A DNA stretch of 64,000 bases from Pisaster brevispinus (GCA_023634235.1 JAMKCF010000018.1:17501-81500); one strand, 5' to 3'. Shown: positions 10,130-22,294, numbered from the stretch's first letter. Numbers and translations are program-made. The notes: generated by a model not told the origin, from the sequence alone.

Positions 10130-10737
10130 AGTTGTATAAATCATAGCAATCATAACACGAGTCATAAACATTTCTTGTAAAACTAGTTAGTACTCATGTA
10201 GGTCTAGACCCTAGGTCTACCATGGTCTTGGTAGATGAACAGTGTAGGCCAATGGACTCCAGAAATCATTCATAATAATTATAATTGCTTTAATAAATAA
10301 ATAGCATTTATATAGCTCCAAATCCACTGTTAAATAATACTCCCAGGTGCTTTATAAAAAAGTAAAACTTAAAAGAGGAAATCCTAAAACTAAAAGAGAT
10401 AAGAATAAATAACAGACAAGCAATCAGTACAAAATGTTTATAAATTAAAATAAACAATACACATTGCTAAATTATATCAATACATTCATTAGAGTTACTG
10501 CTAGCTGTTTAGTGCCTTGCTTAACAACACTCCAGTTCAGTTGCCCAACACTATCTTTCCTGTCAAACTCCACTTGCCACTACCAACAACCGCAAAACCC
10601 TCTGACGTTACAATTCGACATTGCAAGCATAAAGCATAGAGGTAGTACAGAGCGAGGAGCCTGGCATTAGTAATTGTAGTTGCGATAATCGTAACCCTCC
10701 ATCCTGCGATCGTCTGGAGATGTAGGGTTACGATGAA
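10130..10737. repeat. Dispersed AT-rich repeat with terminal hairpin, copy 1
   Basis: Matches 22,336-22,925 in the same orientation over about 590 bp, including TAGCATTTATATAGCTCC and ACTCCCAGGTGCTTTATAAA. The 3' end is a hairpin (GATAATCGTAACCCT facing AGGGTTACGAT); the other copy has GTGATAATC facing GATTATCAC. Non-coding element of unknown class. An F2 element follows directly at its hairpin. Confidence 0.75.
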
Positions 10738-10904
10738 TGTCGGTCACTTCGTACCCAATTCCCTTCATACCCAAGTCACTTCGTACCCAAGTCACTTCGT
10801 ACCCATGTCAAATCATATGCATATGATATGGCATTACTTGGGTACGATTGTGTAAGTGGAGTTGTGAGCAGATAAGTTGGGGTTTTTTTGGCTGAATTGT
10901 GAGC

Positions 10905-10935
<31 letters not shown>

Positions 10936-11305
10936 GCTGGAAAATTCCTGAAAATCTGGAAAAATTATTTAGTCTTGACTTGAGTCTTGAAACAGAATAA
11001 CATCAATGTCTTCGGAGAGGTTTTTATAGACATTGGAAGGATCCAGCGTATATTTTTGTCAACCAATCAGATTTTTAGGTACAACCAATTATTATCACCC
11101 TTATCCAATCAAACCGATCAAAGAGGTATTTCATAGACTTTGGAAGGATTCAGAGTATAGTTTATTTTCAACCAATCATCAACCAAAAAATTAATATCTC
11201 TTCGATCATAGACGCCGCCGTATGACAGTGACTTGGTTTAATCAGGTCTATTGTCAAGACTGCCGGCAGACAATTGAGGTACGAAGTGACTTGGGTACGA
11301 AACGC
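10738..11305. mobile_element. Foldback element, family F2, copy i
   Basis: Left arm TGTCGGTCACTTCGTACCC followed by three 16-bp AAGTCACTTCGTACCC units. Right arm GGTACGAAGTGACTTGGGTA near 11,279-11,300. The outermost right end (GTGACCGACA in other copies) is missing, so this copy is truncated. The inner body resembles copy iv at 59,903-60,424, in the opposite orientation. No coding capacity. Confidence 0.75.
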
Positions 11306-12291
11306 CATCATTTATCTATCAAGAGATTCTTTAATATTTGTAGTGCTATTGCAGTCTACAAAACTAATTATTTAAAGAAACATCAAAAGAATATCTTTTA
11401 AGAGTTTCCCTAGCACTAAAACTTGACCATTAGATCCAATGAGACTACATGATGACAAATAATATCGTTTTGAGCATGTCTGGTAGGATCTGGGGATGGT
11501 GGCTCCTACCATGCTGCAACCCGCCCCCCCCCTTATATAATATAAACTTACAATCGTTGTCGGGGGAACTCATTACTCCGTCCATATACATGGGAATAAT
11601 TCTGTAATTTACTGCGGCATTCTGGGGTGCTGTATAGACATTACATAAACCAACAATAAATATGTGCGCAGCAACGAGAAATTACACACTAACAAACAAT
11701 TCTAAGCATTATAATAGATACTGAAGATAATGAATAGCAGTAAAATTAATCATACGAGAGACTACTCCAAAAGCCGGGAGCCGTATTAAGGGAACCAAGT
11801 TGGCTCAACAGTGATTAAATTACAAGGAAATCAAGAAAACGGTGCCTTGCCGAATTTACCAAATAAATGTAATTATACATAAGGAAAGTCTTATCATTTA
11901 AACTAACACTGTGAACAAGACAAGATTTACTTACGGGAGTTGACTACGAAAATGTACAGGAACAGAACAAAAAAATAACTCGAACTGAACTGAACGGAAG
12001 CTGGAACATAAATGACCCCTTTCTTTTTTATATCTTTACACCGGTACTCTCTTAAAAGATGTTTTGTGATAACTGGTGACTGCGATGTCCAAAACTCATT
12101 TGACATGTGAGGTCCAAAAATGGGTAAATATTGTTAGCAAACTATAAATTCACACAAAGAATTTAAAAAAAAACATTATATAAGAAGTAGGTATTACAAA
12201 CAACACCTTGACTATCTACTGTGGAGGATGTTTGTTACTCCTCTTGGAACCCCAACATCTGCTGGGAAATTTTCTTTGGGGGGTTGGGGTG

Positions 12292-12680
12292 GGCACGTGG
12301 GTGATGGTGGCTCCTGCCACGCTGCACCCCCCCCCCCCACCCACCCCAGCTGGACTTTTACCACACCATACAAATTTCCCACAGCACTAAAACTTTGACC
12401 ATTAGATCTCATTTGGTGGGAAGAAAATGGTGTGAGGTTTTCAGCATGTCTGATGGGATCTGGGGATGGTGGCTCCTGCCACGCTGCACCCCCCCCCCCC
12501 CCCCCCAACTGGACTTTTACCACACCATGCAAATTCCCATGCAAAACTTGACCTTTAGATTCAATGAAACTACATGATGACAAATAATATCATTTTGAAC
12601 ATGTCTGGTAGGATCTGGGGATGGTGGCTCCTACCACGCTGCACCCCCTCCCCCCCCCCCCCCCCACCCCAGCTGGACTT
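12292..12680. repeat. C-rich 155-bp minisatellite, copy 1
   Basis: Units of about 155 bp carry GATCTGGGGATGGTGGCTCC, a C run of variable length, then CTGGACTTTTACCACACCAT. There are three units here and a lone one at 11,473-11,530. The C run differs in length between all units, so assembly errors are likely at these spots. Same array at 25,232-25,600 and 37,990-38,372. Confidence 0.85.
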
Positions 12681-13103
12681 TTACCACACCATACAAATTT
12701 CCCCCAGCACTAATACTTTCACCATTAGATTCAATGAGACTACATGATGACAAATAATATCGTCTTACATTTTATGGTTGACCATCATTTGACACATGGA
12801 CGCATAAGCAAGGTTTGACACATGATGGCATAAGCAACAAAAGAAAAACACACAAAAAAAGGAATAGGGTGGCCACAACCACATGTTAAGGCACCTTGTG
12901 ACCGTTTTCACCACTGAAACATGGACAACAAACACAAACAATTTTAAGGTGATTATCAATAAGGTTAATGCATGGATGCCACACACAATTCCTGAGCCAG
13001 ATATGTTTTAAAAGTCATCATCATAAAAATATATATGAATATTTCACTTTTTATTCTTTTACTTACTGGTAATTGGCTTTTTTCATTTATTTATAATTTA
13101 CAG

Positions 13104-13848
13104 GCTTACAGGCAAGAAGTCAGATTATTGACGATGTACTAAACGGTGACTCTGATTATGCTTTCAAAGAAAGTGAGAATCCATGTAATCGTACGTATAA
13201 TAAAAATTATCACTTTATAGAGTATAAAGCACTCGTATCAGTGAAATTAGTGCCTTTTGTTGGTGAAAATGTAACAATAGGAGACCAAGAGCACTGCAAT
13301 AGCCCAAGAACATTCTGGTCAATTTCACAAGAAGTCTTAATCATTTTATTGCATGAGAATTCAGTAGACTTATAGAAGACAAGTTTGTTGAGAAGTACAC
13401 AAAAAACAAAGCCTTATGCGAACTTAAGTTGAAACTGGATCACTTCGATTCAAATCTTAAATAGCGTGTCATTTTCGAACTTCAATCTTTACGATTGTTC
13501 AGTAACTTTTAATAGAATAGTGTTTTAGTTTTGTTAACTATTACCTGGTTTAATGTTTCAATGTCAAAGAGAAGTTTTTGTAAATAAAAAGAAAAACAAT
13601 TGTGCAAGTTAACAATAAAAAACAATCCAACAACAGTCTGTGGTATGTGTGCTGCAAGTTTTAAGGCAGCAATGATAAGCTATTGTACATGAACAATCTT
13701 ATGTGTTTTATGAATGTTTGTTATGGTTTAATTGTCATAATCTTCTTTTGGCCAGATTTATTGGATTTCTTTGTTACTGTTGACAGGAGGTGGTTTCAGC
13801 ACAATGAAGAGAGATGTCATGGAAACCACTTGCTTGAGGCGAAAGTAA
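13104..13848 (+). CDS. 3' exons of an unrecognised gene, copy 1
   Basis: Exon one is 13104-13190: a TTTATAATTTACAG acceptor, an open phase reading LQARSQIIDDVLNGDSDYAF, and a C-GTACGT donor. The next exon starts at 13797 after TTGTTACTGTTGACAG and the phases join (C+GA). It reads GGFSTMKRDVMETTCLRRK and stops with TAA at 13846-13848. An AATAAA lies at about 13,946. Only these two exons are visible; I recognise no domain and see no upstream exons, so it may be a decapitated fragment. In copy 2 the stop codon is TAT and the frame runs on. The alternative frame of the second exon leads into AAA-GTAAGA, a possible donor. Confidence 0.45.
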
Positions 13849-14440
13849 GATGGCAAGGAACTAGACCTCCATGCAGCAGTTAAATGGATGCTGAATGCTG
13901 ATTTAGGACTTTTGTGGAATATTATGTCTTTTATTCCCTCACTCAAAATAAATTCCCACTCTCCAAATGGCTGTTTTTATTTTATGTTTTCAAAGTTATA
14001 CTCTGTTGTATATTCTGTATAAAATCTACCACTGCACAATGTTCATATTCAAATCCAGGTTTGTGTACCATCAACTTAGGCTATGTTTCATTTTTCATAG
14101 TGATATTTTAAGAATCTGTTTATAACTAATGATTGACATTTAAAATATCAAAGTTCAATACGCATAAATGGACTGTTTCTCCACCTGATATTATCAAGAG
14201 AAAAGATTATGTGGCAACCCTAAAAATCACCATATCTTGTCATTTTGGGTGCATAACAAACGCTGTAATTGTTTTAACCAAGATACATTAATTTTGAACA
14301 AAAACACAGACAACCATATTGACAAATAATGTGACCATCTAAAAATACAATGTTCAAAGTCACTCTTTGAGGTGTTTTGTAGAAAACTTATTGATTTGAG
14401 GGAATGTTTCTCCATGAGTGTAGTATTTTGCATTGTTTTC

Positions 14441-14564
14441 TTTTAATTTGGTTTTTTCCCCCTTACACCAATGTGTATTAAGCACTGTATGCTCAGTGCT
14501 CAGGGAAAGCACTGAGCACACAGTGCTTAATACACATCGGTGTAAGGGATAAAACCAAATTAAA
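14441..14564. repeat. 124-bp near-perfect hairpin, copy 1
   Basis: Arms of about 58 bp: TTTTAATTTGG, TTACACCAATGTGTATTAAG, GCACTG and GCTCAGTGCT face their complements across a loop of a few bases (AGGGAA). Present in all three duplication copies. A related arm, CACCGATGTGTATTAAGC, occurs alone at about 62,767. Probably a small foldback element. Confidence 0.85.
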
Positions 14565-14982
14565 ATTTTTCATCTCGATGCAACTTTTTCTCTAATAAAT
14601 TGTTTTCTTTATTTATAGATGTGTTAAGTTCTTTTCACAGAACATGCTATTGACATCGCAATGCACAGAACTATAGGCAGCTAAAAAACATGTTACATTT
14701 TAAGGACAGACACACATGCATGTATACACACTTCCCCCCCCCCCCCCCCCCCGATAAAACTATAAATAAATTAAATTTTAAAAAACTACAAACAGTTTTT
14801 AGAAAAAGGTTTGGTTCGTGTTCATTCGTAACCCCGATCTTTAAAACAAAAATGTACAACACCAGTTTGGCTTTGATTGTGTACTATTTGTTTCACTCTC
14901 TCAAAATGGATACTTTTCTCTTTGTTTTATTGGGTTCCTTCTTTTTCATAAATTTGATCACACACCAACCAAAGATGTTTTT

Positions 14983-15793
14983 GGCGAGCTGCGAAGCAGA
15001 GTGAGCCTATGTAATGACAATTTCTGTCCGTCTGTCCGTCCGTCCGTCTGTCGGTCCGTCCGCATTCAATAAATGTTAAAGTTTTAGCATCAAGCTTCAA
15101 CATTTATGTTTTGAGATGTTTTATTGATTCTAAAAGCCCTAAGTGAATTAATTATACAATGACAGCCATGTATTGTGTTTCTCAACAATTTTTTTACAGA
15201 AATGTTTTCAGAATTTAAAAAGAAATGTTGAATTTTTTTTTTTTCAGTGTTGAATATTGTGCCCTCGGGCCTTTATAAAAACTTTAGACTAAACATTGGA
15301 TATTTAAACAATTTCTGCATGTCTGTTGTGTTGTTGTTCAAATTTAGTTCTTAAACAAAAACCAAACTCTATGTCACTGATTCCAGTTGAATGAGCTAAA
15401 ACAATGAACAATTTAAATGGTCATAACTCCTTATTGCATTGATGTACTGACTTGAAACTTGAATCAAATATTGCTTCTTACAAGTAGATTCATATGGAAA
15501 GATAAAGCTCAAAGAGTTTATCACTGGTTCCAGTTGAATGAGCTAAAACAATGAACACTTTAAATGGTCATAACTCCTTATTGCATTGATGTACTGACTT
15601 GAAACTTGAATCAAATATTGTTTCTTACATGTAAATTCATATGAAAAGATAAAACTCGAAGAGTTTATCATTGGTTCCAGTTGAATGAGCTAAAACAATG
15701 AAAACTTTAAATGGTCATAACTACTTATTGCATTTAGTCATTGGTCTTCTATCTGGCGATCGGCAGCTCGCCATGGCAGCTTCGCTGTTCTAG
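14983..15793. mobile_element. 811-bp insertion, shared by copies 1 and 2 only
   Basis: Starts GGCGAGCTGCGAAGCAGAG and ends CAGCTTCGCTGTTCTAG. The outer sequences are related as inverted repeats (GGCGAGCTGC and GCAGCTCGCC). The corresponding place in copy 3 (about 40,683-40,692) is uninterrupted (GATGTTTTTTAAAGTTG), so this is an insertion, with a possible TTTT duplication. Inside are a TCCG microsatellite (15,027-15,061) and 2.4 tandem units of about 145 bp (15,383-15,735). No coding capacity seen. Confidence 0.8.
15383..15735. repeat. 145-bp tandem repeat inside the insertion
   Basis: TTCCAGTTGAATGAGCTAAA starts at about 15,384, 15,527 and 15,674, giving units of 143-147 bp; the third is partial. 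The same array exists in copy 2 (about 28,295-28,650). Confidence 0.9.
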
Positions 15794-16140
15794 TTTTAAG
15801 TTGTGGTTATTGTTAATTTTTCCTTTGTTTTTAATGGGGGAGGGGCCTGGGTGTGTAAGCTTAACTTTGGTTACCCAATGTAAAGGCTGTAATTCAGTAT
15901 TTCTTGTCTTTATTTTGTCAAACAATGATTTCACAAACGTTTCTCTAGAATATTTAAAAATTTAATTGTAATACTATGGAAAGCATTGGAGTTAAATACA
16001 AACATGTAGATTGAAACAAGATATTGCTTGCGTTCAAAGTTTATTTTATCTTTTTGATGTAAATTTCCGATAAGCGTTTACTGGCTAATAAACAAAGTAA
16101 AGTCTTTTCCCAATCACAAGGATTATTTTAAAAAAAAAAC

Positions 16141-18560
16141 AACATGGGGCATGTGGTTAAATTCCTTTTGTGTGTTGGCTTCTGTAATACATGCCCCCCC
16201 CCCCCCGATCGCAGCGGTCGCCGCCAAAACCCGACCATATCTCTTGAGGACTTTTTGCCGCTGAACTCGACCCGAGATTCAGAAGCTTGGAGTATTGCTT
16301 GATTGTCCGGTTACTGGGCCATTAATTTTTCTTCTTGTAGCCCCTTACCAAGAGTGGATTTTAGCCTTGTTTGGGGCGAACTTGCAGAAAAACTTTTTTT
16401 TTTAAAGTCCGAAGAATTTTCCAATTTCACTCCGGAAGCGTGCGCATTCAAAATTTGGCCGTGACACACCGGTAGTTTTATTTCCTCGCCCGGTAAAAAT
16501 TTTCAAAGGACTTTTCTTCCCGAAAAATTGGGAGACGCTTTCCCCGCTTTCCCCGGACGCTTTCCCCGGGAGTCCGTTCCTGCCTGCTAGCGTCGAAAGG
16601 ATTATCAAAACCATGGGGGCATGTGGTCAAATTCCCTTTGTGTTTGGCTTCTGTAATACATGCCCCCCCCCCATCCCCAACGCAGCGTGCGCTGCATAGA
16701 TCCGACTGTATCTCTTGAGTACGTTTTGCCTCTGAACTCGACCCGAAATTCAGAAGATCCCTTATTTGTCCGGTTACTGGGCCAGTAATTTGTTTTCTTG
16801 TAGCCCCTTAGCAAGAGTGGCTATTAGCCTTGTTTGGGCGAACTCGCATAAAAAAAATTATTTAAAAAAGTCCTACGAATTTTCCAATTTCACTCCTCGA
16901 GCGTGCGCACCCGAATTTTTGCCGTGACGCACCGGTAGTCTTTTTCCTCGCCCGGTAAAAAAAATTTTCCCAGAACTATTTTTTCCGAAAAGAATTTCTA
17001 GTCAATGTTTTAATTTTATTTACTATCTTTTTTTCTTCCCCCCCCCCCACCCCAATTTATTATTTTTTTTTTTGTAGCCAAATTTTGTATGGTAATAGTC
17101 CGAAGAATTTTCCAATTTCACTCCTGGAGCGTGCGCAGCCAAAATTTGGCCGTGACACACCGGTAGTTTTTTTCCTCGCCCGGTAAAATTTCTTCCCAGG
17201 ACTTTTCTTCCCAAAAAATTGGGCGTACGCTTTCCGCGGGCAGGGAGAACGTCTCTGCCCGCTAGCGTCAAAAGGATTATCAAAACCATGGGGGCATGTC
17301 GTTAAATTCCCTTTGAGTTTGGCATCTGTAATACATGCCCTCCACCTCGAACGCAGCGGGCGCCGCCAAGATCCGACCCTATCTCTTGAGTACGCTTTGC
17401 CGTTGAACTCACCCGAAACTCAGAAGCTCGCTTATTTGTCCGGTTACTGGGCCTACTTTTGGCAAAAGTCCGACGAATTTTCCTATTTCACTCCGAGAGC
17501 GTGCGCAACCGAATTTTGGCCGTGAAGCACCGGTAGTTTTTTTCCTCGCCCGGTAAAAAAAAATTTCCAAGAACTATTCCAAGAGTCAAATTTTAAATTT
17601 TGTATATAATTTTTTCTTCCCCCCAACCCCAATTTATTTATTTATGTTGTTTTTTCTTTTTTCTTATTGAAATTTTTTTGTATGGCAAAAGTCCAATGAA
17701 TTTTCCAATTTCACTCGTGCAGCGTGCGCAGCCAAAACTTGGCCGTGACACACCGGTAGTTTTTTTCCTCACCCGGTAAAAATTTTTCCCAGGACTTTTC
17801 TTTCTGAAAAATTGGGAGACGCTGTCCCCTGGCAGGGAGTCCGTCTCTGCCCGCTAGCGTCGTAAGGATTATCAAAACCATGGGGGGCATGTGGTCAAAT
17901 TCCCTTTGTGTTTGGTTTCTGTAATACTTGCCCCCCCCCCCGAACGCAGCGGGCGCCTCCAAGATCCGACCGTATCTCTTGAGGACGTTTTGCCGCTGAA
18001 CTCGACCCGAAAATCAGAAGCTTGCTTATTTGTCCGGTTACTGGGCCAATAATTTTTCTTCTTGAAGCCCCTTACCAAGAGTGGCTTTTAGCAGTGTTTG
18101 GTGCGAACTTGCTAAAAAAAAAAAAAAAGTCCGAAGAATTTTCCAATTTCACTCCGGGAGCGTGCGCAGCCGAATTTTGGCCTTTACGCACCGGTAGGTT
18201 TCCGGTTTTTTTTCCTCCCCGGGTTCAAACAAATTTTTTTCCTATAATTATTTTTTTCCGAAAAATGTTTCGAGTTAAATTATTATTTTTTTTAATTATC
18301 TTTTTTTCTCCCCCCCACCCTAATTTATTCATTTATTTTTTTTCTTTCCTAACCCAAATTCTGGATGGCAAAAGTACGAAGAATTTTCCAATTTCACTCC
18401 TGGAGCGTGCGCAGCAAAAATTGGGCCGTGACACACCCGGTAGTTCCTTTCCTCGCCCGGTGAAAAAATTTTCGGACTTTTTTTTCTGCCGAAAAAAAGA
18501 AAAGAATCCCCTCTCCCCCCTCCCCCCACTCCTAACCCCCAATTTTGTTTTTGTTAAAAA
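16141..18560. repeat. Spacer-derived repeat array, duplication copy 1
   Basis: Four units starting at about 16,141, 16,612, 17,288 and 17,878, each opening with CATGGGGGCATGTGGTCAAA-type sequence and TTCTGTAATACATGCC. They go on with blocks shared with the rDNA spacer: GCAGCGGGCGCC, TCTCTTGAGGAC, CTTATTTGTCCG, AATTTCACTCCGGGAGCGTG, TTGGCCGTGAC, TCCTCGCCCGGTAAA. Units end in the GACGCT...GCGTC hairpin. The promoter motif of the true spacer is absent. Open frames, including one of 299 codons, are shadows. Confidence 0.85.
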
Positions 18561-18577
18561 AAAAAAAAAATTCCCCT

Positions 18578-19285
18578 TCCCAAGGAGTCCAGATTGTATG
18601 GCCTCCTTCCACAACGGGACTCTCCAATCCAATTCGATACATAATACTCTTTGGGCTCTCCCACCACCCAGGCAGGCCTTGCCGACCCGGGGGCCCTCTG
18701 CCCCGGCACACCCTCGCCTGTTGTGTCCACTTCGTTCTCCCGGAGTTATGGACCGGGCTGCCCGAGCCAGCCGGTGGGGAGCGGAGCTCCGACGGGCCCC
18801 GCTGGGCTGTCCCTCCGTGTGCCTCCAACTTTGTACTTTGTCGTCATCCAGGAGGGCTCTCCCGGCACCCCATTCGACTACCCCATTCGACTACCCACCG
18901 CTGTTATTTGGCGAGGCTTGAAGGTGGGGGGGGGGGGGGGGGGGGGGCGGAAGGGGGGGGGGGGTGCCACACTAGAATCTTACCCAAAATATATTATCAT
19001 CTCACATAATATCACCTGCCACGATTGTTAGCGAGGCATGTCATTGTTGAAATGTTAACGTTCTCTCTGCAGAACGGTTGGTGGCGCTGGCACTTTCCAT
19101 CATGGCCGCCTCTTGAAATAATGACCTCTTCCAGATGCGGAAGTTTTCGCCCAAAAATGTGTCCTGACCGCCTCCGAATCAGCGATGGATGAATCACATT
19201 GAACACACCCACTTTATATTCAGGTGCTTAGGTAGAGATTCTGCCGATCAGTAATTATTGGTAAGTTTAAGTTTCCTAAAAATAA
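18578..19285. repeat. Spacer tail module, duplication copy 1
   Basis: Close copy of 8268-8960 (CCAAGGAGTC, CCGGGCTGCCCGAGCCAGCC, then the AT-rich end TTATTGGTAAGTTTAAG). It has a 14-bp repeat (CATTCGACTACCC twice, near 18,872-18,896) and G runs of 20 or more at 18,927-18,963. Confidence 0.9.
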
Positions 19286-19325
19286 TGACATTCATGCTGC
19301 TACTCAAGCAGTGCTAGTGCCTACT

Positions 19326-19420
19326 GAAGTACGTACTACGGGGTAGAAGTACTGGACGAAGTACTGTACTACTTACTAGTAGTAAGTAGTACAGTACTTC
19401 TACCCCGTAGTACGTACTTC
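19326..19420. repeat. 95-bp perfect-arm palindrome, copy 1
   Basis: GAAGTACGTACTACGGGGTA at the left faces TACCCCGTAGTACGTACTTC at the right. The inner arms ACTGTACTACTTACT and AGTAGTAAGTAGTACAGT meet at the centre, and a few bases (GGACGAAGT) bulge on one side. Able to form a cruciform. Absent from the rDNA copy of this region. Confidence 0.9.
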
Positions 19421-19499
19421 TACTCTTTTAGTAATAGTAGTGCTAGTGCTAGACTGGATCATGTAACCCATGTAAATGTATACGTTCATTAACTGCCAA

Positions 19500-19690
19500 A
19501 CCGTTCTGACATCCCTGTATTCCGACACACCTATAATGACGTTCCATCACGACATTGTTTTCGCAAATTATTATTCTGACAATAGTTTCTGTTTCCCACC
19601 AAAAAGCACACGTTCACAAACTACCATGGCACTTATCAAGCTAAGCGGGTTGTCGGAACATAGAGGGCTGTCGGAATGAATGTTATGAAT
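19500..19690. mobile_element. F1-type foldback fragment
   Basis: TTCTGACATCCCTGTATTCC and GACACACCTAT on the left, then GTCGGAACATAG and GGGCTGTCGGAATG on the right: diverged F1 units facing one another. Further F1 pieces (CCGTCGGAA, GTCGGAACGTAGGGGTATCG) sit at 20,545 and 22,294-22,330, outside later insertions, suggesting an F1 element that was a target for others. A similar fragment is at 33,190-33,345. Confidence 0.5.
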
Positions 19691-19693
19691 GCT

Positions 19694-20539
19694 GGTCAAC
19701 TCGTACGTACGCAAACTCGTACGCACCAACTCGTACACACACACACACCAAGTCGTATTCCACGCACACCAGCTCGTACGCAAACTAACTCGTACACCCA
19801 CCAACTCGTACGCAAGCATAATTCACTACCTGTTGACTCAGGGAAAAGGTTTCGCCGTTTTTATGCAAAGTTATTATTATAACTTATAATAATAATTCAC
19901 TACGTGTTGACTTCGGGAAAAGGTTTCGCCGTTGTGATGCAAAGTCTAATAATAATGAATTGCGTTTTAGTTTTGTTTTTGTTTTCCCTTAAGTAATTAA
20001 ACTTTGATTTGACGGATGGCATTCCCGCTAATCCCTAACTAAAGGTAAGGTTTATTTCAATTTGATATTTTTCTCAAATTTTGATAGTAAATAATTTTTG
20101 GAACATAAAACAGATGTTTTGGAAAAACAAACTGATTTTTTGACCAGTCAATATGACACAATATGAATAATATAATACCCGAGATGAACCACATCCATAA
20201 AACATGTAATCATAATTTTACGGTTTTATGTTTTACAAGTCAACTACTTGTCTTAGAGTGTCACTGAATTGGACAGCGCCACCATTTTATCAATCAAGTA
20301 TCAATCATTAATTTTGAATTAATAATTCCCGCACGATATTAGTGCTTTCGTTGTTTCCAATGTACAAGTGTCCCGTAATAAATACACCTGCGTCGAGTTT
20401 GTTTGTGTACGACTTTGCGTGTGTACGAGTTTGCGTGTGTACGAGTTTGTTTGTGGGTGTACGAGTTTGTGTGTGTACGAGTTGGTTGGCGCACGAGTTG
20501 ACCAATTGGCGTACGGGTTTGCGTGCGTACGAGTTGACC
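19694..20539. mobile_element. Foldback element, family F3 (AACTCGTACGCAC repeats), copy 1
   Basis: Begins GGTCAACTCGTACG and ends CGTACGAGTTGACC. Arms are tandem 13-14-bp units of AACTCGTACGCACC (19,698-19,820) and their inverse (20,392-20,536). The body has an internal 75-bp direct repeat (AAAAGGTTTCGCCGTT at about 19,843 and 19,918). No coding capacity. Its twin in duplication copy 2 is 33,362-34,209. Confidence 0.75.
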
Positions 20540-20554
20540 TGTTTCCGTCGGAAT

Positions 20555-22294
20555 GGGGTTCAGACAACTCGTCCATTTGACAACTCGACAGTTTGACAAC
20601 TCGACGGGTAAGACAACTCGTCCGGTCGGACAACTCGACGGCTGATTTGCAAAACAGTCAGACAAGTTGACTTTTGATCAGACAGCTCGACGGATGGAGT
20701 TAAATCATTCTGGCAAAAGGAGGGTTTGTGTGACAGCTAGCAGCTAGCTGTCCGCATGGCCTGGCCGCTCAGCATGGGGATGAACGTACTGTGACCGGGC
20801 ACAGGCGTCCCCTGGGGGTGGGGGACAAACGCAAAGATGGCGGGCGTGCATGGGGTCATTCACGTGCCCGGCCTTGGGGCGGGGCGAAATTCTATGAGCG
20901 GGCAGCTTATAATAAATATTATATAGGCCTACCTATAGTATGTAAAAGGGGAAATAATGACAAAATGAATTGTGCAAACGGAAACTAAAGTTTCAATTAT
21001 CCAGAAGTGCCCCTTACAATATGGTGCATCCCTGTGGCCCCCTGTAACATTTTACCTATAGTTTCGGCGAGGTGACTGAGGGCGGGTTTCGGTCACTTCA
21101 TACCCAAGTCACTTCGTACCCACCTAAGTCACTTCGTACCCAAAATATCATACCCTAGTCACTTTGAGCAATTATTTACGGGAGACACAATCTTCTCATC
21201 AGACACCTAATGGGCTTTTTTAAAAAAACATTCTTAACTTTGTTTTGATAAATAAACCAGATTTTTTTTTAAAGTTGCACACAACTCAATTTAAATAAAA
21301 ATTCTTTTTTGATAAAAAAAAAGAATTTTAAAATTAAATCCATAACTAAAATTAAAAAAATTTCCCACAGCGCAGCTTAAAAAATGAATATTTCTGCTCA
21401 CAACTCCATTAACAAAATGGATCTTTTCAGATCAAGATATAAAACCCGATGAATAAAAACGAACTCAAGTCTATCAACAATTGCTCAAATCAAAATTAAA
21501 ATTTATAAAGGGGTATTAATTAAAATGTGGTACTTCGTCACGAAGTGACTCGGGTACGAAGTGACTTGGGTACGAAACGACCCGGGTACGAAACGACTTG
21601 GGTACGAAGTGACTTGGGTACGAAGTGACTTGGGTGCCAAGGGACTTGGGTACGAAGTGACCGACATTCCTGAGGGCTACTGGTGGCCGGAGGCAGAGAG
21701 TGTCAAAGTGTCGGCAGCTGCAGGCGGTGGTAAATAAATGATGGCAGCTGTCCAATTCAATGACATTATGACTGCCGACTTGAAAAACATAACATTGCAA
21801 AATAATTGCTAAAAGTTTTATGGGTGGGGTCCGTGTAAGTTTATTACATTCTCAATGTTTGTCGTTGTGATGACGGGGATATGTGTTTGGTGAATAGATT
21901 TTGACGAGTGCGTAAAAGACATGTTTTTTGTTTTTTTTAGTTTAAGTTGGTGGTTGTGAATTTGTATGAGTGAAATTGTGAATTGTTCCTCTAGTAAGGA
22001 AATTAAATAAATAAACTGTTATAAATAAACCATCATCATTGTATTTAAGACCAGTATTTTTTAATGAACAGTGATTAACCAATGGTAAGTTGAACCGAAA
22101 TAGTTATGGCCGGTTACGGCCGCGAAAAAGCAACCCCATTCGCCCGTCGACTTCACCGTCGACTTGTCTTGGCACTCCGTCGAGTTGTCTCACTGGCGAG
22201 TTGTAAAACTGTCGAGTTGTCCGACCGGACGAGTTGTCTTACCCATCGAGTTGTCAAACTGTCAATTTGTCAAACGGACGAGATGTCTGACATC
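20555..22294. mobile_element. Foldback element, family F4 (GACAACTCGACGG repeats), copy 1
   Basis: Ends are GGGGTTCAGACAACTCG and CGAGATGTCTGACATC, with arms of 16-17-bp GACAACTCGACGGGTCA units (20,561-20,650; inverse at 22,160-22,290). CGTCGGAA flanks both sides (20,546-20,553 and 22,295-22,302), an 8-9 bp target duplication. The GC-rich part near 20,750-20,900 and the right end match the second copy at 57,974-59,877 in reverse. An F2 element is nested at 21,084-21,669. No coding capacity; open frames in the arms are repeat shadows. Confidence 0.85.
21084..21669. mobile_element. Foldback element, family F2, copy ii, nested in F4
   Basis: Left arm TTTCGGTCACTTCATACCC then AAGTCACTTCGTACCC units. 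Right arm of six or more inverted units ending GTGACCGACATTC. CTGAGGGC occurs on both sides (21,076-21,083 and 21,670-21,677), an 8-bp target duplication. The same host sequence without insertion, with one CTGAGGGC, is at 58,561-58,568 (reverse). This is a clean insertion event. No coding capacity. Confidence 0.9.

Noticed and set aside
12208..12583. Short frames across the C-rich minisatellite on both strands
   Set aside because: Frames follow the repeat and depend on the C-run length, which differs between copies.
12765..12986. 73-codon minus-strand frame kept in three copies (also at 25,685 and 38,459)
   Set aside because: Kept because the copies are recent. Cys/Phe/Val-rich composition, and the third copy contains an internal repeat expansion.
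18022..18921. 299-codon plus-strand frame
   Set aside because: Runs through poly-A/T tracts and spacer-derived repeats. The equivalent in duplication copy 2 is broken by indels.
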